Source of the DNA: a virus
Strand: one strand, 5' to 3'
IMG/VR virus record: IMGVR_UViG_3300043437_000592
Coordinates: 1 to 30,574 of that record
Length of the DNA stretch: 30,574 bases
Below are positions 1 through 8,317 of the stretch, in pieces. Both the position numbers and the translations under genes were made by a program. Each line of letters starts with the position of its first letter. The first letter of the stretch is position 1. The notes beneath the pieces were generated by a model. That model made no database searches. It had not been told where the DNA came from and saw nothing but the letters and a program-made list of their open reading frames with translations.

Positions 1-1971
1 GAGAGCGTGATCAATGCAGGCACGACTAACTTCGACAGCACGAACAATGCGCCCTTGTTTTTTCTGCGTGCTGGTGACCAGTTTCGTGTTGCCTATCAGA
101 CAACCGTTTCGGGCGTGACACTTTTAGACGGCTCATCATATACGGACGGCACAGGTCTTGAGCTCATCGACATCGATTTTATGGACGGGGCAACTCTTGA
201 CTGGGCTGCAAATAGCCCAGACGAGACACAAGCAGACTTTGTGCGTGATGTGTTAAACATGCACTGCTGTGTTTTAGTTCCGGATCGTGTAGTGGCAAAC
301 AGGCTCATCATCACGCCTATCAAAGACTATCTTGAGACTGGTGCAAACCGCGACTGGAGTTCGAAGCTCGACATCTCAAAAGACATCACACTGAGCAACA
401 CAAGCGACTTCCAGAGTCGTCGTTTGAAATTTACGTATAGTGAAGGTGAGGACATGTTTTCTCAAATTTACAAAAGTCTCGGTCGAATCTATGGAGACTA
501 TGAGATTGACGCGTACACGGTAAGTGAGAATGATGTGCCGAATGACTTTGCATCTAACTCCGAGCAGACCATTCAGCTCACCACACAATCAACACCAGTA
601 AATTATATTGATGGCACCAGCATACCCATACCCAAGTTCGTGGACGATGAGGGCAATTTTGTAAGCCCGAAGCTCCGGTGCTTATTTCATGCTGGTGACT
701 ACGAGATGGTGCTGTATGACTTTGCAACCTCCTTAGCAGAAAAGTATGTGGTGCCAGTTCTGAATCACTACGAACTGATCCAACCCGTGTTCACTTCTCT
801 CGATTTGAACTGGGCGCCTGAGGTGCCGCTATACATTCAAGGCATCAATCCGCTGGACAACCTGTTCAATGTTTACTGGCGTGATTATCTTAATCAGTTG
901 TATTCACCGAGCGCTCGAATCATGGAGGCTTACTTTGCTTTGAATCTGACCGACATCTTGAGCTTCTCCTTTGCTGATCGGATTTGGGTTAAAGACGCAT
1001 GGTGGAGAATACTTGAGGTCAACGATTATAAAGTGGGCGAATCGGAAACCACACGCGTTACACTGATGAAGTTAATTGATGCAGTGCCTGAAGTGTCTGC
1101 TCGCCCGAATGCGGTGACCGATGGTGGTGTGATTGAGTTTGTCGATGGCGCTGGTGATCCGGTGTCACCGACGCAAGAGTCTTGCGAGCGATTTGGGTAC
1201 ACATGGGACCCGGTGAGTAAATCCTGCTACGCATCTACAGCAAAGCCTCAGAACACGAATGCGGCAATCGCTACGAAGGTGACTGGTCGAAGCACCAAAG
1301 AGGTCCAGAATGCTTCGAATACTATTGTCATGGCTGACGAGCTCGACAATCATACGAGCAACTTATACACTGTAGCTGTGGGCACAAAGATTACACTGGG
1401 TGCGCAGAACTCGCAGAGCATCGCAGTGGGTGAGTTACTTACGAAGGGAGGATTTGGTCGCGTGGCTATGTTCGGCACAAACGTCTACACAAAGCAGAGC
1501 GGGTTCCACATTGGCGGCGGCTATCGTGACGGCAATCCTGCAAACTCGAGTTATATAGGGTGGGCTCAGAGTGGAATCATTGTGATGCACACAAAAAAGA
1601 CATGGGCTGCTTCAGGCGACACATATAATCTTGAGGTTGAAGGTGTCCCGGACAACTATCTCAACCTTCCCGATGAGACTCTCTGGAGTGTTCTTATGAA
1701 CGTCACGATTATGGACACGCTTGCAGCTGGCAACTACCACACAGGACAATACGGCTTTGCCTTGACAAAGCAGTCTGGGATAGCACAAAGCTCCAGCGTA
1801 CAGACCATACAAGACACTGGTGGCTTTGGTAGCTATGTCTTTACTTTTGGCATTGACACGGTAACAAGCAGCGATGAGCACCGCATATATTTAGAGGTGA
1901 CCGGTGCAGGAACCTATCCTCAAGAGTTTATCGTCACCGCGTCACTTATATACCAACAAGGCAAAATATGA
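1..1971 (+). CDS. Phage tail protein (baseplate/tail-hub-like), 5'-truncated by window edge
   Basis: The reading frame is open from base 1, so the GTG at base 7 need not be the true start and the gene probably begins upstream. About 656 residues are visible. The first 370 or so form a mixed alpha/beta structural region containing a segment like NVYWRDYLNQLYSPSARIM, which I associate with minor tail or baseplate proteins of Bacteroidota phages. Two cysteines about 15 residues apart (near residues 396-411) lead into a Gly/Ser/Thr-rich C-terminal third that looks like a beta-rich exposed domain. The stop overlaps the next small gene by ATGA, and the tape measure follows, which supports a tail role. 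The function is inferred from position and style; no catalytic motif is seen. It could instead be a tail spike or adaptor. Confidence 0.65.
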   Translation, partial: ESVINAGTTNFDSTNNAPLFFLRAGDQFRVAYQTTVSGVTLLDGSSYTDGTGLELIDIDFMDGATLDWAANSPDETQADFVRDVLNMHCCVLVPDRVVANRLIITPIKDYLETGANRDWSSKLDISKDITLSNTSDFQSRRLKFTYSEGEDMFSQIYKSLGRIYGDYEIDAYTVSENDVPNDFASNSEQTIQLTTQSTPVNYIDGTSIPIPKFVDDEGNFVSPKLRCLFHAGDYEMVLYDFATSLAEKYVVPVLNHYELIQPVFTSLDLNWAPEVPLYIQGINPLDNLFNVYWRDYLNQLYSPSARIMEAYFALNLTDILSFSFADRIWVKDAWWRILEVNDYKVGESETTRVTLMKLIDAVPEVSARPNAVTDGGVIEFVDGAGDPVSPTQESCERFGYTWDPVSKSCYASTAKPQNTNAAIATKVTGRSTKEVQNASNTIVMADELDNHTSNLYTVAVGTKITLGAQNSQSIAVGELLTKGGFGRVAMFGTNVYTKQSGFHIGGGYRDGNPANSSYIGWAQSGIIVMHTKKTWAASGDTYNLEVEGVPDNYLNLPDETLWSVLMNVTIMDTLAAGNYHTGQYGFALTKQSGIAQSSSVQTIQDTGGFGSYVFTFGIDTVTSSDEHRIYLEVTGAGTYPQEFIVTASLIYQQGKI

Positions 1972-2144
1972 ATCAGAACACAATAACTCCACTGCTTGCG
2001 ATATTGCGAGAGGGCTACAAGACTAAAACAGGACGCTACCACTTAAGAGGCTGGCGTCGATTATTATACTACGTCGTGAAGTACGGAATCGTGGCTCTCC
2101 CGTGGTCTATTATTATACTACTCCTCACCTTATACTTTAGCTAA
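1968..2144 (+). CDS. Small membrane protein between tail gene and tape measure (58 aa)
   Basis: A 58-residue ORF starts with ATG inside the stop of the upstream tail gene (ATGA) and ends in a TAATG overlap with the tape-measure start, so its three-gene coupling is exact. The N-terminal half is basic (RGWRRLLYYVVKYG). The C-terminal 20 residues are strongly hydrophobic (VALPWSIIILLLTLYF), which predicts one transmembrane helix near residues 39-57. I do not recognise a family. Possible roles are a tail-tip or infection-related membrane peptide, or a small lysis accessory; neither is demonstrated. The tight coupling is the main argument that it is real. Confidence 0.65.
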   Translation: MNQNTITPLLAILREGYKTKTGRYHLRGWRRLLYYVVKYGIVALPWSIIILLLTLYFS

Positions 2145-4645
2145 TGGCAAAAAAGATAGTTCTCGAGCTCGAGACAAAAGCAGACGGTACGATTGGCACG
2201 CTGGATCAGATAGCTGCAGGTCTCGACCGTGTAGCTGCATCGGAAAAAAAGGTCTCAGACAATACTCAAGACGTCACCGAGCAGCTCGCAAAGTTGCGCG
2301 AGCAAATCCAGCAAACAGATGTTAACAGCGACCAGTATAAAGAACTGACAGAGCAGTACAAAAAACTGGGTGGTTCGCTCACCGACTTGGTGCCAAAGAC
2401 TGCGAACCTTAAACAGGAACAGCGTGAACTTCGCAAGGCACTCCTTGCAGGTCAAGAAGCACTTGGCACGGAGAAGTACACCCAGCTCACGCAGCGACTG
2501 GGTGAGGTCAACGACCAGCTGAAGGACATTGCAGAGAGCGCAGGTCAAAACGCAGGACCGCCACTTGAGAACTTGCAGTTGATTACCGGTGGACTTGGAG
2601 ACAGGCTCAAGAACCTTGACTTCGACGGCTTGAATCAAGACATCCGCAACCTTGCAGGTAACGTCAAGAACTTTTCATTCAAAGCACTGATTGATGGTGT
2701 CAAAGGACTTAAGGCTGGATTTCAAGGTTTAGGACAAGCGCTAAAAGCAAATCCAATCTTTGCCATTGCTGCTGCCATTATAGCCATCGGTCTGGCTGTT
2801 AAAGCATTTATTGACTCGGAACGGGAGAATGTTCAAAAGCTCAACGAAGATATAGACAAAGGCGCAACACGCCGCAAAGATGCCGAGCGTCTATCATTTG
2901 CGCAGGCCGCAAATAACTCTCAGAAACTAACAGAACTACGACTGCAGTCAAATGCAAAGGACCTCAACGATACACGCACAAAGATTAACAATCTTGTGAA
3001 CCTACAGCGCAGTTACGTGGGGCTCAGCGAAGATCAAGAAAAGGAGTTAGCAGATCTGCGTGAGAAATACCGGTCGCAGGAAATCGACCGTGAAATTATA
3101 AAGATCGAAACACTTAACGCACTCAATGCGCAACGTATTGATTTGCAGACCCAGTTCGAACAACGTAACCTTGACGATCGTGCACTCGCTGAGGCTCAGT
3201 TGACGAATGAGTTCATCAAGCAGAAAGACGAGCTGGAAAAGTTAGGAGCCACAGCTGAGGACTTTGAGAAGCTGGACGAGGTCTTTGCGACTCGCTTCCA
3301 GAAACTACGTAAGGGCTTTGCTGATACCGACAAGGCAGCGGCCCAGTCTCGTGCTGATGCAGCAAAGGCAAGACAAGACGCATTTATTGAACAGCAAAAG
3401 GCTGCAGGAGAAGCAATACAAGCAGCACAAAAAGAATTTGAATCACGTAACAAGACAGCACAACAGAATGAGCTGGACGCGGTTGCTGAGAAGTATAAAA
3501 ATCTTAAAGAGCAGGCTGAGAAGGCAAAGGTCGACACTACTCAGATTGTCGAACTGCAAGGCAAGGAGGAGCAGGCCATCCGGGACAAGTATGCTAAGCA
3601 GACACTCGACCTTATTAAGCAAGCGAACGAGGAGCAGAAAGCGGTTCTGGATGCCTTAGCACTTGAAAACGAAACAGCACAGAAAGGAGCGAAGCAGGCC
3701 GAACTTGACGCACTTGGAGAAGAATACTTTGAGAAGATAACGCTCCTTGAGGATGCCGAAATGGATGCCACAGCACTGCGCGAGGAGTGGGAGAAGAAGC
3801 GCCAAGAGATTACAAACAAGTATGCTGAAGCAGACAAGGAAAAAGAAAAGGAACGTCAGCAGGCGATCTTGATTGCGCAGAATGCTGGTCAAACCGCCAG
3901 AGCACAAGCGCTAAACAATGAACTGGCTGCACTCAAGGCAGACTATGACGCACGCATAGCACTGGCGAAAAAATACGGGCAGGACGTGTCAGCACTTGAG
4001 GCAGAGTATACTGATGCTGTTAAGATAAAAAGAACTCAAGCGGCAGCCGAGACGATTCAAATGTGGGCCGATACAGCCAATCAAGTAATCAATGCTTTGG
4101 CCGCTGTCAATGAGGCCAAGGCCGAGGAGCTTGGCAAGAAGCTAACGGACATCGACAAGGAGATTGAAAACGCACGAACTAAAGAACAACGTGCTGAACT
4201 TATCAAGCGTCGAAAAGCACTAGAACAAGAGCAGCGTGCGGTATTCGAAAAAAATAAAAGAGCACAAGTCGCCGCCACTATTGTGACCACAATCGCATCA
4301 GCAACAACGGCATTTGCCTCGCAGTTAATACCGGGAGACCCTACCTCACCAATTCGTGGTGCGGTGGCTGCTGCTGCTGCTTTAGCTGCTGGTTATGCAA
4401 ATGTGAGAAAAATAGAGCAGACTCAATTTGAAGCATCTCAGCCACCATCAAGTTCTGGCATACCTGATTTTAATGGAGGAGGTGGTGATAATGGAGAAAG
4501 CACTGCGCCTCAGTTTAATCCTCTTGTGCTGGACTTTCTTAAAAACAGACCGGATCAGCAAACGCCTCGCGCTTATGTGCTCGCTGGTGACGTTGAGAAG
4601 GCGACGCAGGCACGTGACCGGGTTGAGGAGCTGGCTCGATTATAA
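2144..4645 (+). CDS. Tail tape measure protein
   Basis: The product has 833 residues. This is the longest complete gene in the window, as expected for the protein that sets siphovirus tail length. The N-terminal 200 residues are helical. A hydrophobic segment lies near residues 204-223 (NPIFAIAAAIIAIGLAVK). A very long Lys/Glu/Gln/Ala-rich coiled coil runs from about 230 to 700, and a second Ala-rich hydrophobic stretch lies near 705-750. The C-terminus contains the PRAYVLAGDVEKA segment that I recall as typical of tape measures in Bacteroidota phages. The gene overlaps the upstream 58-residue gene by TAATG. Identification rests on length, helix and coiled-coil architecture and neighbours. 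Long ORFs in other frames here are by-products of the repetitive Lys/Glu codons. Confidence 0.88.
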   Translation: MAKKIVLELETKADGTIGTLDQIAAGLDRVAASEKKVSDNTQDVTEQLAKLREQIQQTDVNSDQYKELTEQYKKLGGSLTDLVPKTANLKQEQRELRKALLAGQEALGTEKYTQLTQRLGEVNDQLKDIAESAGQNAGPPLENLQLITGGLGDRLKNLDFDGLNQDIRNLAGNVKNFSFKALIDGVKGLKAGFQGLGQALKANPIFAIAAAIIAIGLAVKAFIDSERENVQKLNEDIDKGATRRKDAERLSFAQAANNSQKLTELRLQSNAKDLNDTRTKINNLVNLQRSYVGLSEDQEKELADLREKYRSQEIDREIIKIETLNALNAQRIDLQTQFEQRNLDDRALAEAQLTNEFIKQKDELEKLGATAEDFEKLDEVFATRFQKLRKGFADTDKAAAQSRADAAKARQDAFIEQQKAAGEAIQAAQKEFESRNKTAQQNELDAVAEKYKNLKEQAEKAKVDTTQIVELQGKEEQAIRDKYAKQTLDLIKQANEEQKAVLDALALENETAQKGAKQAELDALGEEYFEKITLLEDAEMDATALREEWEKKRQEITNKYAEADKEKEKERQQAILIAQNAGQTARAQALNNELAALKADYDARIALAKKYGQDVSALEAEYTDAVKIKRTQAAAETIQMWADTANQVINALAAVNEAKAEELGKKLTDIDKEIENARTKEQRAELIKRRKALEQEQRAVFEKNKRAQVAATIVTTIASATTAFASQLIPGDPTSPIRGAVAAAAALAAGYANVRKIEQTQFEASQPPSSSGIPDFNGGGGDNGESTAPQFNPLVLDFLKNRPDQQTPRAYVLAGDVEKATQARDRVEELARL

Positions 4646-4654
4646 AAAGAGAGA

Positions 4655-4676
4655 GGTGTCCCACGTTTGCGACACC
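4655..4676 (+). promoter_or_regulatory. Hairpin/dyad enclosing a putative -33 element
   Basis: GGTGTC (4655-4660) and GACACC (4671-4676) are perfect inverted arms around a 10-base loop that contains TTTG. No T-run follows, so it is a poor terminator. The TTTG lies 21 bases upstream of a TATGATTG box, so the dyad could be an operator overlapping the -33 element. Hairpin formation in the tape-measure mRNA is the alternative. Confidence 0.4.
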
Positions 4677-4698
4677 CCTACAATAAACGCTATGATTG
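4665..4698 (+). promoter_or_regulatory. Putative Bacteroidota-type promoter for the XkdF-like protease gene
   Basis: TTTG at 4665-4668, a 21-base spacer, then TATGATTG at 4691-4698 give one mismatch to the TAnnTTTG -7 consensus of Bacteroidota sigma-ABfr promoters. The start codon lies 33 bases downstream of the box. The gap is otherwise non-coding. Confidence 0.4.
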
Positions 4699-4731
4699 CA
4701 TTAACCAGTACTAAAATAATACAATGAAACC

Positions 4732-5310
4732 ATGAAAAAACCGAATGGAAAGAAAGTTATGAAATGCACCATTGACGATAACATGAAACTTGGCGTGCAG
4801 GCAATTTCGCTTGTGGAGTTTCCTGCTATCGAGGAGAATTTCATTGCATTGTCAAACGTTAAGCTCAGCGCAGTTGATGCTGAACGCCGTATGTTATATG
4901 GTCCTGCTTTAATACCGGACAAGTATATCTTGCGCATTGATCCTAAAACAAAAGAGGAGTATTACATCTACTTCGAAAAGGAAACGGTGTACAAGTGCGC
5001 ACACAAATTCATGATGGAGAACCTCCAGCACAAGCACACGATGGAGCACAAGTATGACTTGACCGGTTGCACTCTTGTTGAGTCGTGGCTCGTAGAAGGC
5101 GAGAATGATAAAAGCAGACATCTTGGTATTGACGTGCCAGTGGGAACGTGGATGGCTGGCACCTACGTGCAAGACGACGAGGTCTGGGACCGTGTTAAAG
5201 ACGGCAGTGTGCGTGGCTTCTCAATCGAGGGAGTATTCGATAACGTCAGCACTGATTTAAGCAAGGAAGACGTCTTTGTCGAGGCTCTCATAGCTGCGTT
5301 GAGTGAATAA
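4732..5310 (+). CDS. XkdF-like prohead maturation protease (S78-type)
   Basis: This is a 192-residue protein that matches the pattern I know for XkdF-type putative phage serine proteases. A GPALIPDK segment near residues 57-64 is followed by a histidine cluster (HKHTMEH, about 100-106), then VESWLVEG with a candidate nucleophilic Ser near 118, and then GWxx/VRGFSIEG-like sequence near 160-167. In head assembly such enzymes cleave scaffold and capsid precursors inside the prohead. It lies upstream of the scaffold-like and capsid genes, as expected, but an inverted cassette separates it from them. A promoter-like element precedes it and a strong hairpin terminator follows directly. The exact catalytic residues are inferred by analogy with HK97-type proteases. 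Confidence 0.82.
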   Translation: MKKPNGKKVMKCTIDDNMKLGVQAISLVEFPAIEENFIALSNVKLSAVDAERRMLYGPALIPDKYILRIDPKTKEEYYIYFEKETVYKCAHKFMMENLQHKHTMEHKYDLTGCTLVESWLVEGENDKSRHLGIDVPVGTWMAGTYVQDDEVWDRVKDGSVRGFSIEGVFDNVSTDLSKEDVFVEALIAALSE

Positions 5311-5338
5311 AAAAAGGGAGCACGTTTGCTCCCTTTTT
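5311..5338. terminator. Bidirectional rho-independent terminator
   Basis: A perfect 12-base stem (A5 GGGAGCA paired with TGCTCCC T5) closes a CGTT loop. The T-run follows on the plus strand and the A-run gives a T-run on the minus strand, so it can end both the rightward XkdF-like gene and the leftward protease/DUF1508 cassette that converge on it. It begins at the last base of the XkdF-like gene. Confidence 0.88.
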
Positions 5339-5355
5339 ACACACTAAACACTACA

Positions 5356-5532
5356 CTACAAGGAGCGATCGTCGACTTTGCTTTCGGCAGCGTGCTCCAT
5401 GATTCGTTTGATGGCTGAGGTGCAGCTTTGCTTTTTTTTCATCGTCTCACTGGTCAGCATTATTTGACCATTGCGGCTGCTTACTACATAATAGTACTGG
5501 CCGTCATCTGATTTGTAGATTGTGAACTTCAT
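5356..5532 (-). CDS. DUF1508/YegP-like small protein (58 aa)
   Basis: The gene starts at an ATG overlapping the stop of the protease gene (ATGA) and encodes 58 residues. The sequence has the signature of the DUF1508 (YegP) domain: an N-terminal FTIYKSDDGQYYYVV strand pair, then NGQIMLTSE, then a helix containing a Ser/Thr-Ala-Ile turn, and a final SKVDD. DUF1508 proteins are small alpha/beta proteins of unknown biochemical function, often found in tandem copies; here there is one copy. Its coupling to a subtilisin-like protease is the only functional hint. It might be a chaperone, substrate or modulator of the protease, but this is speculation. It stops just before the shared terminator. Confidence 0.75.
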   Translation of the reverse strand: MKFTIYKSDDGQYYYVVSSRNGQIMLTSETMKKKQSCTSAIKRIMEHAAESKVDDRSL

Positions 5533-7592
5533 GATATTAATATTGAGGCTTCGTTGTTTGCTGCGTTGGTATCAGTTGCACCGTTGACCTGCGTTATCTT
5601 GATCCGGAAGGTGTTCGGTAAAGTTCCCCACATGCTTGACGGAAACACTGAACTCATCGCTCGCTCTTGATTTGGCAAATACGTCTCTGACCTGCTCCAT
5701 GTAAGTTGACTGCGACCATCAAATCCGACGAGAGCCTTGAGGCTTGTCACGTTTACATTTCCCACGTTTTTGAAGGCATAGTTCACGCGCACGCGAGTGG
5801 CATCAAGGAAAGTATAGCCAGTGATGCGAACGCTCAGGTCAGCCGTGCTCGATGGAGGTGCAACCTGCACGACATTGATTGGAGTCTGTGCATAGTTGTC
5901 GAACTCATTCCCTTCAGCGATTTGATTACTTAAGTCAATGTTCATGATGTACTCACACATGCCACTGATATTATTAGGCAGCACGTGGGTCGTGGTCATC
6001 GTTGTGATTTTCGTGCCTGCTTTGATAATCACCTCGCCAGTGTAGAAGTCATTGAGCGTTCCGTTCGATGCCTTAAAGCGCAGGAGCACTGGCACCTTTG
6101 TATCGATAGTCGGTGCGTTGTCCATGTTGACCGTATATGTGACGGTCACGCTGGCTCCTTGATTAGCTTGTGCAGGCGTGCTGATAACTCCGTAAAAATT
6201 AATCACCGGAGCAGGTGGCGGTGGTGGGTCGATAGGGTCTGTGCCTCCGGATTGTAAAACCGCTGCATACATGTCAACAACACCAAATCCGAGCTCCGCG
6301 CTTTTGCCATTGGCATCGTATACGTAGCCGCCTGTCTTTCGTGCCGAGTTCTTGAGTATTTCGCGAAGTTGTGGCTCGGTAAGTTCGGGGTTTTTCACCA
6401 GTACAGCTGCCGCGATTGCTGCCATCACCGGGCACGCTGCTGATGTTCCGGAGAAGTTGGTGTAGCTGCTTGTCGCATTATATCCAGACGCCCCAGTACG
6501 GTCAACCGTTGGGCATGATGTTCCGGGTGTTGCAGCGAAGAGCTTCGTGCCGTAGTTGCTGAATGGTGCGCGAGTGTTTGATGGTGTGCTGGCACCGACT
6601 GCGATGACTGAGTCGTAGATGGCTGGGTAGATGCCTATGCTGGACGAGTAGTTGTTACCACTTGAAGCGAACAGAGGCATACCCTTTCCACCGCGTGCGC
6701 TTACACGTGCTGCGTTGAGCGCGTTGAGGAAGTTCGTGTACCCTGTACCCGTGCCGCCCCATGACATGCTCACCGCTACGCATCGAGGGTTTTCGACTGC
6801 CTTGTTAATGGCACGCGTCACAATGGTGTCAGACGTTTGAAAGCTGCCACCAGAAGAGCTGTTATATCCGATGTGTAAAAATTGCACCTTCACGCGATTG
6901 CATCCTAAACCTGTTACTCCGACTCCATTATTTGCTGTTGCGCAAATCAGACCTGAGCAAGGTGTACCATGTTTTTCATTTTCAGAAATCGGACGGACAT
7001 CAGCGGCATTGGTGACGCAGTTCCAACTGGCAGAGCTTATCATTCCTGTGAGGTCTTCATGGTCAACCTCGCAGGCAATATCAAGCACAGCAACGTCGGC
7101 AGCATAACCATCCGGAAGTAGTGACCATGCTTCGGCTGCTTTCAAGTTTCCGAGATGCCATTGTTGTTCGTAGGTGTACCCATCAGCATTCGTCTCCACT
7201 TTCTGAATGAAGTCAGGCTCGATTGACTGGAAGGCTGGCTTGTATATCATGAGCATGTCGTACATGTCATCGAAGCTCTGACCGTCTGGGAGCTGTGCGA
7301 TAATTGTGCGCGATTGCTCGAACTTGTCAACGATGGGCATGTTCATTTTTTTGAGAGTGTCCTGCGCGAGTTTCCAATCATTCGCAATGCAGATGACCAG
7401 ACCCGTGCTGATGGAGTCAAGTGTTGCGTCGATTGTGTTGACGTGTGAGACCTTTTTCTTGTCCACCGGTACTGGCTGCTCATCTGCAAAGACGATAATA
7501 CCAAATGGCTCATGTACTTCGACCACGTTTGCCTTGACCTTGTTTTTGTCAAAGCTCGCTCGATCCTTGAATTTTACGGAGTTGAGTTTCAT
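5529..7592 (-). CDS. Subtilisin-like (S8) serine protease with C-terminal CARDB-like domains
   Basis: The product has 687 residues. After an N-terminal region of about 150 residues with no evident signal peptide, possibly a propeptide, the S8 catalytic domain spans about 160-445. Its triad is visible: Asp171 (VAVLDIACEVDHEDL), His208 (EKHGTPCSG) and Ser384 (SGTSAACPV), with oxyanion Asn near 313 (SSGNN). A Pro-rich linker (DPIDPPPPPAP, about 452-462) joins two Ig-like repeats at about 463-575 and 584-687. These resemble CARDB adhesion modules and end in characteristic Asn-rich strands (EGNEFDNYA; TNAANNEAS). All catalytic residues are intact. The gene runs against its structural-gene neighbours from its own promoter, so it looks like an acquired cargo gene (moron). 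It could cut host surface proteins, a capsid component or competing phage proteins. Confidence 0.9.
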   Translation of the reverse strand: MKLNSVKFKDRASFDKNKVKANVVEVHEPFGIIVFADEQPVPVDKKKVSHVNTIDATLDSISTGLVICIANDWKLAQDTLKKMNMPIVDKFEQSRTIIAQLPDGQSFDDMYDMLMIYKPAFQSIEPDFIQKVETNADGYTYEQQWHLGNLKAAEAWSLLPDGYAADVAVLDIACEVDHEDLTGMISSASWNCVTNAADVRPISENEKHGTPCSGLICATANNGVGVTGLGCNRVKVQFLHIGYNSSSGGSFQTSDTIVTRAINKAVENPRCVAVSMSWGGTGTGYTNFLNALNAARVSARGGKGMPLFASSGNNYSSSIGIYPAIYDSVIAVGASTPSNTRAPFSNYGTKLFAATPGTSCPTVDRTGASGYNATSSYTNFSGTSAACPVMAAIAAAVLVKNPELTEPQLREILKNSARKTGGYVYDANGKSAELGFGVVDMYAAVLQSGGTDPIDPPPPPAPVINFYGVISTPAQANQGASVTVTYTVNMDNAPTIDTKVPVLLRFKASNGTLNDFYTGEVIIKAGTKITTMTTTHVLPNNISGMCEYIMNIDLSNQIAEGNEFDNYAQTPINVVQVAPPSSTADLSVRITGYTFLDATRVRVNYAFKNVGNVNVTSLKALVGFDGRSQLTWSRSETYLPNQERAMSSVFPSSMWGTLPNTFRIKITQVNGATDTNAANNEASILIS

Positions 7593-7622
7593 GTGTGTAA
7601 ATTTAGAGCACGAACTTCGTCA

Positions 7623-7654
7623 CAAATTTACCACGTTTGGGGGAATGTTTTCAA
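7623..7654 (-). promoter_or_regulatory. Promoter for the leftward protease/DUF1508 cassette
   Basis: On the minus strand TTG (7654-7652), a 21-base spacer and TAAATTTG (7630-7623) match the Bacteroidota -33/-7 consensus exactly at the conserved positions. The protease ATG is about 30 bases downstream. Confidence 0.65.
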
Positions 7655-7683
7655 CATAGAGTCTTTTCTGCAAACATCAAAAC

Positions 7684-8313
7684 ATGAAAGGACAGATTGC
7701 ACAAAAAGTGCGCGACATCTTCCAGTCATTCAATATTAACCCGAAAGACATCTTCCTTGAAGAGGAGGAGGTTCAAATGGAGATTGAAGGCAAGCTCGCC
7801 GACGGTACCGTTATCTTCTCGAGTGCTACTGAATGGGCTGCAAGTGCTGACGTGTACACAAAAGACGAAACCGGTAACGCGGTGCCAGTTCCAGCAGGAG
7901 ACTATACTCTCGAAGATGGTCGCCTCGTTGTAATTGGAGAAGATTCAAAGATTGTAGAAATCAAAGAAGGCGAAGCTGAGGTTGAAGATGAGATGCCGCA
8001 AGACATGTCGAGCGACGATCTTCTAAAGACCATCGAGAGCTTGGGTGCTCGCGTTTCTGCTCTTGAGAATCAAAACAATGAACTGCTTAGCCAGCTCAGT
8101 GCAGCAAAAGGTGAAAGTGCTAACAAGGACGTGGAGTTGTCTTCTGTAAAAAAGGAACTTCAAGCCATCAAGCAGTCACCAGCAGTGGACAGCATCAAAT
8201 CAAAGCGAACTGAGGTAGCTCTTTCTCGCGACAACAAAGAAATCAAAGAAAAAACGTACTCTGCCATGACCGTGCAGGAGCGCGTGAATCAATACCTATC
8301 AAAAATAAAGTAA
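7684..8313 (+). CDS. Scaffold-like acidic head-assembly protein
   Basis: The product has 209 residues. It is strongly acidic in the middle (runs such as LEEEEVQMEIEG and EAEVEDEMPQDM), with a predicted coiled coil at about 115-165 (LESLGARVSALENQNNELL type heptads) and a basic, charged C-terminus. The gene lies 4 bases upstream of the major capsid gene, the usual site of scaffold or capsid-delta-domain genes, and follows the maturation-protease region. Together these suggest a scaffolding protein that would be removed by the XkdF-like protease. The N-terminal 100 residues look like a compact beta domain, which is not typical of simple scaffolds, so a decoration or head-fibre role cannot be excluded. 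Confidence 0.6.
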   Translation: MKGQIAQKVRDIFQSFNINPKDIFLEEEEVQMEIEGKLADGTVIFSSATEWAASADVYTKDETGNAVPVPAGDYTLEDGRLVVIGEDSKIVEIKEGEAEVEDEMPQDMSSDDLLKTIESLGARVSALENQNNELLSQLSAAKGESANKDVELSSVKKELQAIKQSPAVDSIKSKRTEVALSRDNKEIKEKTYSAMTVQERVNQYLSKIK

Positions 8314-8317
8314 AGAC

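Noticed and set aside
3264-3659. A 131-codon frame on the plus strand within the tape measure
   Set aside because: It is an Arg/Ser/Gln-rich shadow of repetitive Lys/Glu codons in the true frame.
7636-7664. Possible rightward promoter for the scaffold-like gene
   Set aside because: TTTG is present but the box TAGAGTCT matches TAnnTTTG poorly.
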